Shown piece by piece: positions 1 to 7,606 of a DNA stretch of 12,908 bases; within the stretch, counting starts at the first letter, position 1; every line of letters starts with the position of its first letter. Below the pieces are notes generated by a model. The model was not told the DNA's origin, searched no databases, and was given only the letters and a program-made list of their open reading frames with translations. The translations under genes and the position numbers were made by a program. The stretch covers positions 1 to 12,908 of the forward strand of contig JALTKC010000410.1 in the NCBI GenBank assembly GCA_027076245.1, in the 5' to 3' direction. The stretch is from Gammaproteobacteria bacterium. Lineage in GTDB: Bacteria > Pseudomonadota > Gammaproteobacteria > GRL18.

Positions 1-1
1 T

Positions 2-1198
2 GATCGGGAAATGTCCACCACCATGGCGTTTGTCCGCATGCTGACCTTATTAAGCCGTGACAAAAACATTGGTGATAATATTCTCCCCATTGTTCCGGAT
101 GAAGCCCGTACCTTTGGTATGGAGGGCATGTTCCGTCAGCTGGGTATCTATTCTTCGGTAGGGCAGTTATATACTCCTCAGGATAAAGATCAGGTCATGT
201 TCTATAAAGAAGACAAGTCCGGTCACATTCTGCAGGAAGGCATTAACGAAGCCGGTGCCATGTCCTCCTGGATAGCGGCGGCCACCTCCTACAGCACCAA
301 TGGTGTCAATATGATACCGTTTTATATTTACTACTCCATGTTTGGCTTCCAGCGGGTCGGTGATCTGGCCTGGATGGCTGGAGATATGCAGGCGCGCGGT
401 TTCCTGCTGGGCGGTACGGCCGGCCGTACCACTCTGGCCGGTGAAGGTCTGCAGCATCAGGACGGTCATTCGCATATTATGGCGGCCACCATTCCTAACT
501 GTATTACCTATGATCCCACCTTTGCCTATGAACTGGCTGTGATCATTCATGAAGGTATGCGGCGTATGTACCAGGAACAGGAAAACGTGTTCTACTATAT
601 TACGGTAATGAATGAAAACTACCCACAGCCTGCCATGCCCAAAGGTGTGGAAAAAGGCATACTCAAGGGTATGTATTTATTGCAGGGCGGAGGTAAGCGC
701 CGCAAGAAGATCCAGCTAATGGGTTCCGGTACTATTTTACGGGAAGTCATTCAGGCCGCAGAAATACTGGATAAGGAATGGTCGGTGGATGCCGATGTCT
801 GGAGTGTAACCAGTTACAATGAACTGCGCCGTGAAGCACAGGATATTGACCGCTGGAATATGCTGCATCCTCTGGAAGAACCAAAGGTTTCCTATATTGA
901 GAAGTGCCTGAAAGATCGCCGGGGGCCGGTACTGTCGGCTACCGACTATATCAAGGGCTATTCGGATCAGATCAGAAAATGGGTACCAGCCCGTTATGAA
1001 GTGCTGGGTACCGATGGCTTCGGTCGTTCTGATACCCGTGCCCAGTTACGTAAGCACTTTGAAGTGAATGCGGTTTATATCGTTGTGGCGGCTCTGAAAG
1101 TTCTGGCCGATGAGGGTCAGTTCCCGGCCGGTAAGGTTCAGGAAGCCATTGAGAAATACGGCATTGATGTCAATAAGCCAAATCCGGCGACGGCATAG
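2..1198 (+). CDS. aceE: Pyruvate dehydrogenase E1 component, homodimeric type (3' part; 5' end outside window)
   Basis: E1 is the thiamine-diphosphate enzyme that decarboxylates pyruvate and passes the acetyl group to the lipoyl domain of E2 in the cytoplasmic pyruvate dehydrogenase complex. The frame is open to the left edge and reads D-R-E before the first ATG at 11, matching the interior of E. coli AceE (DREISTT). That ATG is therefore internal, and roughly the first half or more of the protein lies upstream. Family stretches seen include DEARTFGMEGMFRQLGIYS, the central transketolase segment with LQEGINEAG and YYSMFGFQR, the GEGLQHQDGHSH loop, ERWNMLHPLE-like DRWNMLHPLEEP, and the C-terminal LGTDGFGRSDTR and RKHFEVNA. 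The C-terminus ends a few residues after the usual I-x-x-x-K-x-NP tail. It is followed 14 bp later by aceF with its own Shine-Dalgarno, so the genes are very likely co-transcribed. No frameshift was seen. Confidence 0.97.
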   Translation, partial: DREMSTTMAFVRMLTLLSRDKNIGDNILPIVPDEARTFGMEGMFRQLGIYSSVGQLYTPQDKDQVMFYKEDKSGHILQEGINEAGAMSSWIAAATSYSTNGVNMIPFYIYYSMFGFQRVGDLAWMAGDMQARGFLLGGTAGRTTLAGEGLQHQDGHSHIMAATIPNCITYDPTFAYELAVIIHEGMRRMYQEQENVFYYITVMNENYPQPAMPKGVEKGILKGMYLLQGGGKRRKKIQLMGSGTILREVIQAAEILDKEWSVDADVWSVTSYNELRREAQDIDRWNMLHPLEEPKVSYIEKCLKDRRGPVLSATDYIKGYSDQIRKWVPARYEVLGTDGFGRSDTRAQLRKHFEVNAVYIVVAALKVLADEGQFPAGKVQEAIEKYGIDVNKPNPATA

Positions 1199-1204
1199 GG
1201 AGGG
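1199..1204 (+). promoter_or_regulatory. Ribosome binding site of aceF
   Basis: GGAGGG lies directly after the aceE stop codon and 8 nt before the aceF ATG at 1213. It is a strong Shine-Dalgarno that fixes the aceF start. Confidence 0.75.
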
Positions 1205-1212
1205 AACCAGTA

Positions 1213-2532
1213 ATGAGTAAGATGACAGAAGTATTTGTACCGGATATTGGTGACTTTGATGATGTTGAAGTCATTGAGATCCTGGTTGCTGAAGGGGATT
1301 ATATCAACGAAGAAGATTCCCTGATCACCGTGGAATCGGATAAGGCTACTATGGAGATCCCCAGCAGTCACAGCGGGACAGTGGCCAAAATTAAAGTCAA
1401 TATTGGGGATAAGGTCTCTGAAGGTTCGCTGATCCTGCTGCTGGATGCGGATTCCGCATCCGAACCGGCAAAAACCGAAGCAGCCGAACCGGCTCCGGCC
1501 AGTGCCCCTGAACAGAAAGAAGCTCCAGCGGCTAAAGCACCTGAAAAAACTGAAACACCAGCCGTGCCTGAAAAGCCGGCAGTACCTCCGGCTAAACGTC
1601 CGCCGCCAACCATTAATATTGATCACGATAATTTTAAACGGGCACACGCTTCTCCGGCAGTACGCAAGTTTGCCCGGGAACTGGGTGTGGATCTGAGTAA
1701 GATTTCCGGTACCGGTCGCAATGGCCGTATCCTTAAGGAAAATGTACAGGACTATGTTAAACAGGCCCTGAAAGAGCCTTCCGGCGGTGCCAGCCTGGGT
1801 GTAGAACCCATGCCGGAAATAGATTTCTCCCAATGGGGTGATATTGAAACCACCAAACTGTCCAAGATTAATATTCTGACCGGTAAGTTCCTGCATCGGA
1901 ACTGGGTCAATATTCCTCATGTGACCCAGTTTGATGAGGCGGATATTACCGAGCTGGAAGCCTTCCGTAAAAAGAGCAATCAGGAATATGCGGATAAGGG
2001 TGTTAAATTCACCATGGTGTCCTTCCTGATGAAAGCCGTCGTTGCAGCACTTAAGGAATTTCCACGTTTTAACTCCTCACTGGATGCCTCCGGAGAAGCC
2101 CTGATCCTGAAAAAATACTACCATATCGGCATTGCCGTAGCGACGCCGGACGGTCTGGTGGTACCGGTGATCCGTGATGTGGACAAAAAGAGCCTGACGG
2201 AACTGGCCATTGAGCTTAGAGAAGTGTCCGGAAAAGCCCGAGACAAGAAACTCAAGCCTTCTGAAATGCAGGGCGGCTGTTTTACCATATCCAGCCTCGG
2301 CGGTATTGGCGGTACCAGTTTTACGCCCATTGTTAATGCCCCGGAAGTAGCCATCTTAGGTGTTTCCCGTTCTAAAATGCAGCCGGTCTGGAACGGTTCG
2401 GAATTTGAACCGCGTCTGATGTGCCCATTGTCTCTGTCTTATGATCACCGGGTTATTGACGGTGCGGAAGGTGCGGCCTTCAGTACCTTCCTGAGCCGTG
2501 TGCTGTCTGATGTTCGCTATTTGCTGATGTAA
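1213..2532 (+). CDS. aceF: Pyruvate dehydrogenase E2, dihydrolipoyllysine acetyltransferase with a single lipoyl domain
   Basis: E2 forms the core of the pyruvate dehydrogenase complex and transfers the acetyl group from its lipoyl arm to CoA. Residues 1-76 are a lipoyl domain with lipoylation site K44 in ESDKATMEIP. Residues about 80-135 are an Ala/Pro/Glu/Lys linker. Residues about 147-182 are the peripheral subunit-binding domain (ASPAVRKFARELGVDLSKI, then GTGRNGRI). Residues about 210-439 are the acyltransferase domain with the catalytic DHRVIDG motif (H412, D416) and the typical -RYLLM end. At 439 aa it is much shorter than E. coli AceF because it has one lipoyl domain where E. coli has three. 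It sits between aceE and lpdA, and a second lipoyl domain is on the E3 gene product. The pyruvate rather than 2-oxoglutarate assignment rests on the aceE neighbour. Confidence 0.97.
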   Translation: MSKMTEVFVPDIGDFDDVEVIEILVAEGDYINEEDSLITVESDKATMEIPSSHSGTVAKIKVNIGDKVSEGSLILLLDADSASEPAKTEAAEPAPASAPEQKEAPAAKAPEKTETPAVPEKPAVPPAKRPPPTINIDHDNFKRAHASPAVRKFARELGVDLSKISGTGRNGRILKENVQDYVKQALKEPSGGASLGVEPMPEIDFSQWGDIETTKLSKINILTGKFLHRNWVNIPHVTQFDEADITELEAFRKKSNQEYADKGVKFTMVSFLMKAVVAALKEFPRFNSSLDASGEALILKKYYHIGIAVATPDGLVVPVIRDVDKKSLTELAIELREVSGKARDKKLKPSEMQGGCFTISSLGGIGGTSFTPIVNAPEVAILGVSRSKMQPVWNGSEFEPRLMCPLSLSYDHRVIDGAEGAAFSTFLSRVLSDVRYLLM

Positions 2533-2534
2533 CC

Positions 2535-2540
2535 GGGAGA
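2535..2540 (+). promoter_or_regulatory. Ribosome binding site of lpdA
   Basis: GGGAGA lies two bases after the aceF stop (2530-2532) and 7 nt before the ATG at 2548. It supports the 590-aa start that includes the lipoyl domain. Confidence 0.6.
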
Positions 2541-2547
2541 GATAAGA

Positions 2548-4320
2548 ATGAGTCAGATCATGGAATTAAAAGTCCCCGATATCGGCGATTTTGATGATGT
2601 AGAAATTATTGAAGTGCTGGTATCCGAGGGCGATACCATTAATGAAGAAGATCCACTGATCACGGTGGAGTCGGACAAGGCCAGTATGGAAATACCCGCC
2701 TCGGCTGCGGGTGTGATCAAAGCCGTTAAGGTTAAACTGGGTGATAAGGTATCCGAAGGTTCGGTTATTGCAGAACTGGTCGCCGCAGAAACGGCACAGG
2801 TGGCAACCGCACCGTCTGAAGCGCCGGTAGCAGAACAGGCTGCTCCGGCGGCTGCTGTTGAAGCAGAACCTGAGGCACCTGTTGCCGCCAGCTTTAACGG
2901 TGATGTGGATATTCAGGCTCAGGTAGTCGTACTGGGCTCCGGCCCCGGCGGTTATACCGCGGCCTTCCGTGCGGCGGATCTGGGTAAACAGGTCGTTCTG
3001 ATTGAGAAAGATGATTTTCTCGGTGGTGTCTGTCTGAATGTCGGCTGTATTCCCTCAAAAGCACTGTTGCATGTGGCCGAAGTGGTCAGTGAAGCCCGGG
3101 AGTTTTCTGAACTGGGGGTCACTTATCAGGAACCGGACATTGACATTAATAAGCTGCGCGAGCATAAAAACAAGGTGGTCGGGCGTTTAACCGGTGGTCT
3201 GAAACAACTGGCCAAACAGCGCAAGGTACAGGTGGTTAACGGCTACGGCAAATTTACTTCCCCGCATACCATTGCTGTTGAGGCAGCAGACGGTGCGGTG
3301 CAGGTGGTGGGCTTTGAACATTGTATTATTGCGGCCGGTTCTTCGGTCACTAAACTGCCATTTATTCCCTGGGAGGATGAGCGGGTCTGGGACTCCACCG
3401 ATGCCCTGGAAGTTAACAATATACCTGAACGTCTGCTGGTGGTCGGCGGTGGTATTATCGGCCTGGAAATGGCCACGGTTTATCATGCCCTGGGGGCAAA
3501 GGTCACTGTAGTGGAACTGGGGCCGGGTCTGATCCCCGGAGCCGATCGAGATCTGCTCAAGCCTTTTGAACGTACTTTGAAAAAACGTTATGAGAATATT
3601 TTTGTCAATACCCGGGTAACCGAACTGACCCCGACTGATGAGGGTATTGTGTGTAAGTTTGAGGGCAAAAAAGTACCGGAACAGGATACTTTTGATAATG
3701 TCCTGGTGGCTATTGGCCGTTCCCCTAATGGTAAGTTGATTGATGCCGATAAGGCCGGTGTGCAGGTAAATGAATACGGCTTTATTCCGGTTGATTCCCA
3801 GCAGCGTACTAATGTTGAGCATATTTTTGCTATTGGTGATGTGGTGGGTCAGCCCATGCTGGCTCATAAGGCAACCCATGAAGCCAAAGTGGCGGCCGAG
3901 GTCATTGACGGCCAGCCACGGCATTTCGATGCCCGTACCATTCCATCCGTCGCCTATACCGATCCGGAAGTGGCCTGGTGCGGTCAGACTGAAGAGCAGC
4001 TTAAAGCCGAAGGCATTGACTATGAAAAAGGCGTATTCCCCTGGGCCGCCAGTGGACGGGCTTTATCGGTTGGAGCGGATGTGGGTATGACCAAGGTGTT
4101 ATATGACAAAAACACCCATCAGATGCTGGGGGCCGGTATTTTAGGCAAAAATGCTGGTGAACTAATTGCCGAAGCGGCTCTGGCTGTTGAAATGGGTGCA
4201 GAAATGGAAGATGTTGCCCTGACCATTCACCCTCATCCAACCCTGTCAGAAACGCTGAACTTTGCTACAGAAGTGGCTGAAGGAACCTGTACGGATATTT
4301 ATCTGCCAAAGAAAAAATAA
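2548..4320 (+). CDS. lpdA: Dihydrolipoyl dehydrogenase (E3) with N-terminal lipoyl domain
   Basis: E3 is the FAD flavoprotein that reoxidises dihydrolipoyl groups and reduces NAD+ in the pyruvate dehydrogenase complex. Residues 1-76 form a lipoyl domain (K44 in ESDKASMEIP), followed by an Ala/Pro/Glu linker to about 120. The E3 core has the FAD-binding GSGPGG at 130-135, the redox disulfide C162-x4-C167 in CLNVGCIPSK, an NAD-binding GGGIIG at 300-305, the second FAD motif near IFAIGDVVGQPMLAHKA, and the C-terminal HPHPTLSE with catalytic H563 and E568. At 590 aa it is about 115 residues longer than E. coli Lpd (which has no lipoyl domain). The extra length is the lipoyl domain plus linker, as known for Neisseria meningitidis P64k and Ralstonia PdhL. 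It is the last gene of the operon, and a hairpin cluster follows. Confidence 0.97.
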   Translation: MSQIMELKVPDIGDFDDVEIIEVLVSEGDTINEEDPLITVESDKASMEIPASAAGVIKAVKVKLGDKVSEGSVIAELVAAETAQVATAPSEAPVAEQAAPAAAVEAEPEAPVAASFNGDVDIQAQVVVLGSGPGGYTAAFRAADLGKQVVLIEKDDFLGGVCLNVGCIPSKALLHVAEVVSEAREFSELGVTYQEPDIDINKLREHKNKVVGRLTGGLKQLAKQRKVQVVNGYGKFTSPHTIAVEAADGAVQVVGFEHCIIAAGSSVTKLPFIPWEDERVWDSTDALEVNNIPERLLVVGGGIIGLEMATVYHALGAKVTVVELGPGLIPGADRDLLKPFERTLKKRYENIFVNTRVTELTPTDEGIVCKFEGKKVPEQDTFDNVLVAIGRSPNGKLIDADKAGVQVNEYGFIPVDSQQRTNVEHIFAIGDVVGQPMLAHKATHEAKVAAEVIDGQPRHFDARTIPSVAYTDPEVAWCGQTEEQLKAEGIDYEKGVFPWAASGRALSVGADVGMTKVLYDKNTHQMLGAGILGKNAGELIAEAALAVEMGAEMEDVALTIHPHPTLSETLNFATEVAEGTCTDIYLPKKK

Positions 4321-4341
4321 CCGTTTGGGATAATTCCTTTC

Positions 4342-4371
4342 CTCCCGGGAGTGCGGGCATCCCTGCCCGCA
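4342..4371 (+). terminator. GC-rich hairpin cluster after lpdA (terminator or REP-like repeat)
   Basis: A perfect 8-bp stem TGCGGGCA/TGCCCGCA (4352-4359 with 4364-4371) closes a TCCC loop. It directly follows the 10-bp palindrome CTCCCGGGAG at 4342-4351. No T-tract follows, so a classic intrinsic terminator is not demonstrated. It may instead be a mRNA 3'-end stabilising hairpin or a member of a dispersed REP-like family. The octamer ATAATTCC lies on both sides (4330-4337 and 4371-4378). Confidence 0.45.
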
Positions 4372-4502
4372 TAATTCCAACGAATCAATAGCGCTTATGT
4401 CTGCAGATAGTATGCCCGTGAAGACAGTTAATCTCATATTGATTTAATAGTATCCATAATCTAATCTTATATAAGTCTGTCTGTTATTAATGAGATGCCA
4501 AT

Positions 4503-5510
4503 TTGTCTTTTTTTGTTAAAAATATCATACACTTTTCGTTTATATTTTTGCTATTACTGTCGTTTGCTGTACAGGCAGTGCAAGCCAAAGAGCAGAGCCT
4601 GAATACTAAACGAGTTATTTTTATTGATTCCTATTACTATCCTGTTTACGAGTGGGCCTCGGGAGTAGTCAATGGTGCCCGTTCTATACTGGAATCAGCC
4701 GGAGTGGAAATGAAAGTTTTTTCCATGGACACCAAACGTAATCCTGATGAAGCTTATATTAAAGCGGCGGCATTAAGAGCCAAAGCTGAAATTGAACGCT
4801 ATCAACCGGACTTGATTATTGCCTGTGATGATAATGCCAGTAAGTATTTAATAGAGCCTTATTATAAAAACCATGCTATCCCCGTTGTGTTCTGTGGAGT
4901 CAACTGGGATGCTTCGGTTTATGGTTATCCCTTTAAAAATGCCACAGGAATAGTGGAAATTTCCATGATTGCGGAGCTGGCAAAAGAATTAAGGCGTTAT
5001 GCTAAAGGAAAAGTTATTGGTATTCTGGCTGGTAATGTTATCAGTGACCGAAAAAGTGTAAAAAATTATGAAGAAAAAGCTAAAGTTAAATTTAATCATA
5101 AAGTTTTTGTTTCTGATGTTAAACAGTGGAAGCAAGCCTATATAAAACTTCAGAATGAAGTTGATATACTTATTATTGAAAACAGTATGAGTATTACAGA
5201 TTGGAAACATGAGGATATTTATCATTTTATTTTACATAATACCAAAATTCCAACGGGTTCAGTACAGATTAATATGCGACCATATGTACTTATTGGTTTT
5301 TTACAGGTACCTGAAGAACAGGGCCGTTATGCTGCAAAAACTGCACTAAGAATTCTGGCCGGTGAATCCCCGGAAAATATTCCTCTGGTGACCAATCACC
5401 AGGTGACGGCTTCAGTGAACCTGGATCTGGCGGAGAAGTTAGGTATTGTATTTGAACTGGAATTTTTACGTAATGCGGAATCCTTTCGATGGGAAGCGGA
5501 CAGTAAATGA
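4503..5510 (+). CDS. Periplasmic ABC-type substrate-binding protein, likely signalling partner rather than transporter
   Basis: The product (335 aa) resembles the ABC_sub_bind family (PF04392), periplasmic two-lobed binding proteins. The start is TTG: an in-frame stop at 4491-4493 excludes upstream starts, and a start here gives a proper signal peptide (K6, a hydrophobic core from about 8-23, cleavage after VQA at 26-28). ATGs at 4490 and 4495 are out of frame. Family-like stretches are the N-terminal strand VIFIDSYYYPVYEW, the segment DLIIACDDNASKYL, IPVVFCGVNW, NATGIVEIS and the C-terminal GRYAAKTALRILAG. No permease or ATPase gene is beside it. Its TGA overlaps the next gene's ATG (ATGA), so translation is coupled to a membrane GGDEF/EAL protein. 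I infer that it senses an unknown ligand and tunes that enzyme. The first about 780 bp are clearly more AT-rich than the aceE-lpdA operon. The family call is from recognition only. Confidence 0.82.
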   Translation: MSFFVKNIIHFSFIFLLLLSFAVQAVQAKEQSLNTKRVIFIDSYYYPVYEWASGVVNGARSILESAGVEMKVFSMDTKRNPDEAYIKAAALRAKAEIERYQPDLIIACDDNASKYLIEPYYKNHAIPVVFCGVNWDASVYGYPFKNATGIVEISMIAELAKELRRYAKGKVIGILAGNVISDRKSVKNYEEKAKVKFNHKVFVSDVKQWKQAYIKLQNEVDILIIENSMSITDWKHEDIYHFILHNTKIPTGSVQINMRPYVLIGFLQVPEEQGRYAAKTALRILAGESPENIPLVTNHQVTASVNLDLAEKLGIVFELEFLRNAESFRWEADSK

Positions 5511-7597
5511 AGCTATTAACCCGGCTTAGTCTATTTACTTTGGTGATCGTCCTGATGACGGCATTAACCACCACGTTTTTCAGTATTAATACTATCCGTG
5601 GGATTATTTATGATCTGAACAGTCAGTTGATTCAAAAAGATCTGGATAATCTGCAGTCCTTTATTGAAGATGAATACCTTGCCCTGCAAAAGCATGGCCT
5701 GGAAAATGTAAATGCTTATTATCAGAAAGTGCTTGGCAGAATAAAACGTGAAGTTGAAAATAATTACGCGGATAATTTTAAAAACATTATTGTGCTGGAT
5801 AAAAACGCCGGTCAGATAGTTTTTACCGGGCCGGATACTAAAAAACTGCAGGGAGAAAATGCCAGTATTATTCATCTGAATACCGTCACTATTCATCCGG
5901 TTAAGATCCGTGAGCAGGGTGAATTTGTGTATTTTTATAAAAAAATTCCTCAATGGAAACTGGGTCTGTTCATTATTGTTAATAAAAAGACCTTGTATTC
6001 CCGTCTGAACAATTATATTGACACCATTATGGCCGGGCTGATAGTTATTATTTCTATCGCCCTGTTTTCAGGTTTTTTATTTTCCAGGTATCTGGTTGCA
6101 CAGGTCCAGGAAATCCTCAATCAGATCACCGAAATCAAAAGCGGCAATTTAACGGCTCGTATCAAAAATATTGGCGGCCGGGATGAAATATCAGAAATAA
6201 AAAAAGGTCTTAATACCATGACTGATATTATTGCTGAGAAAATCAATAATCAGAAGCTGGCAGAAATGAAAGCCCAGCAGCTATCCTTATTCGACCCTTT
6301 GACCAACCTGCCTAATCGCCGCCTGTTAATGGAACGTCTGGAAGAAGAGATTGCCCGTAATTTCCGTCATGATATTACCGGTGCTCTGTTGTTTATTGAT
6401 CTGGATGATTTTAAAACCGTTAATGATACCTGCGGCCACCGGGTCGGCGATCTGCTCTTACAGGAAGCCGCACAGAGACTGGACAGTTTGATTCGTAAAG
6501 AAGATCTGGCCTGTCGACTGGGAGGAGATGAGTTTGTTGTGGTGTTATCGGATTTAAGCCCGGATCAGATGCTTGCCTCTGCACAGGCTCATACCACAGC
6601 CAGTAAGATTCTGGAGGTCCTCAAGCAGCCCTATATTTTGGAAGGGCAGCAGCATCAGATCAGCTGCAGTATCGGTATTGTGTTATTTCCGGAAGAAAGC
6701 AGGGATAGTCATGACCTGGTTAAATACGCCGATATCGCCATGTACCAGGCTAAAAACAGCGGTAAAAATACCATTAAACAATTTTCCAACTATATGCAGA
6801 ATATTCTGGAACACCGTCTGTATTTACAGAATGAATTGCGCAGTGCAATTAAAAACAAGGCGCTGAATATTTACCTGCAGCCCCAGTATAATGCTCAGGG
6901 GCAGATCATTTCTGCAGAAACCCTGGTGCGTTGGAAGCATCCCGAAAAAGGCTTTATTTCTCCCGCTGAGTTTATTCCGGTCGCTGAAGAATCGGGTCAG
7001 ATCCATGCACTGGGTAAAATAGTCATGTCCCTGGTGCTGGAACATTTACAGGAAATTCTTGCGGGTGATGTACCGGAAACCTTTGGGTGTATTGCTGTTA
7101 ATGTCAGTCCCGTGGAATTTGGCCGTAAGGACTTTGTTGATGAAGTAAAAAAACTACTGGACAAATACCAGATACCAGCCCACTATCTGGAGCTGGAAAT
7201 AACTGAACAGACCCTGGTCGGCAATTTTTCTTTGTTTGCAGAAAAAATGAAACAGATGCAGAAAATGGGGATTCGTTTTTCCATTGATGATTTTGGTACA
7301 GGATACTCTTCCTTATCCTATCTGAAATTATTACCGGTTAATATGCTCAAAATCGATCGCAGTTTTATTCGTGATATTGGAATTGATAAAAATGATGATG
7401 CTATTGTCAGAACCATTATTATGATGGCAAAAAACCTGGGACTTGAGGTTATTGCAGAAGGGGTGGAAAGCAAGGCGCAGATGAATTATCTGCTGGCCAA
7501 TGGCTGCCATTTGTTTCAGGGCTATTACTTTTCAAAACCGGTTACCGTCGATGAGTTTGTAAAACAATTAATGGATAATAACCAGAATTATGCATAA
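5507..7597 (+). CDS. Membrane Cache-like/HAMP/GGDEF/EAL protein: bifunctional c-di-GMP cyclase/phosphodiesterase candidate
   Basis: This 696-aa protein should make and/or break cyclic di-GMP at the inner membrane. TM1 is at about 8-27. A periplasmic region (28-170) ends in a Cache-like pattern (NIIVLDKNAGQIVFTG, then IPQWKLGLFIIVNKKTL). TM2 is at 171-193 and HAMP at about 194-247. The GGDEF domain (262-430) has an intact GGDEF at 339-343, base-contact residues N306/D307, and the inhibitory I-site R330-x-x-D333. The EAL domain (about 445-690) carries E471 in an ETLVR variant of EALxR, N532, E564, D594-D595, K615, E651 and Q671. Their spacing agrees with the catalytic residues of RocR allowing for one 3-residue insertion, so phosphodiesterase activity is likely. 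Both domains look intact; which dominates cannot be told. The gene overlaps the upstream binding-protein gene by 4 bp, and the downstream gene starts 9-24 bp later. The layout is that of Vibrio cholerae MbaA. Confidence 0.93.
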   Translation: MKLLTRLSLFTLVIVLMTALTTTFFSINTIRGIIYDLNSQLIQKDLDNLQSFIEDEYLALQKHGLENVNAYYQKVLGRIKREVENNYADNFKNIIVLDKNAGQIVFTGPDTKKLQGENASIIHLNTVTIHPVKIREQGEFVYFYKKIPQWKLGLFIIVNKKTLYSRLNNYIDTIMAGLIVIISIALFSGFLFSRYLVAQVQEILNQITEIKSGNLTARIKNIGGRDEISEIKKGLNTMTDIIAEKINNQKLAEMKAQQLSLFDPLTNLPNRRLLMERLEEEIARNFRHDITGALLFIDLDDFKTVNDTCGHRVGDLLLQEAAQRLDSLIRKEDLACRLGGDEFVVVLSDLSPDQMLASAQAHTTASKILEVLKQPYILEGQQHQISCSIGIVLFPEESRDSHDLVKYADIAMYQAKNSGKNTIKQFSNYMQNILEHRLYLQNELRSAIKNKALNIYLQPQYNAQGQIISAETLVRWKHPEKGFISPAEFIPVAEESGQIHALGKIVMSLVLEHLQEILAGDVPETFGCIAVNVSPVEFGRKDFVDEVKKLLDKYQIPAHYLELEITEQTLVGNFSLFAEKMKQMQKMGIRFSIDDFGTGYSSLSYLKLLPVNMLKIDRSFIRDIGIDKNDDAIVRTIIMMAKNLGLEVIAEGVESKAQMNYLLANGCHLFQGYYFSKPVTVDEFVKQLMDNNQNYA

Positions 7598-7606
7598 ACA
7601 GAACCG

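Noticed and set aside
11..1198. ATG at 11 as the start of a 395-aa protein
   Set aside because: The frame is open to the window edge, and D-R-E before the ATG continues the AceE family match, so this is an internal methionine.
1138..1920. 260-aa reading frame on the - strand
   Set aside because: It is antisense to aceE/aceF, with low-complexity Phe/Arg/Gly runs from the Ala/Pro linker, and shows no family motif.
3187..3924. 245-aa reading frame on the - strand
   Set aside because: It lies wholly within lpdA, whose E3 motifs are intact, and has no recognisable domain or start signal.
4330..4378. Insertion sequence with target-site duplication
   Set aside because: Only 33 bp lie between the repeats and there is no transposase. 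It is kept only as a possible REP-like element.
4439..4475. Promoter before the binding-protein gene (TTGATT at 4439, TATAAG at 4470)
   Set aside because: The two boxes are 25 bp apart and other pairings are poor. A promoter is expected in 4372-4500 but cannot be placed.
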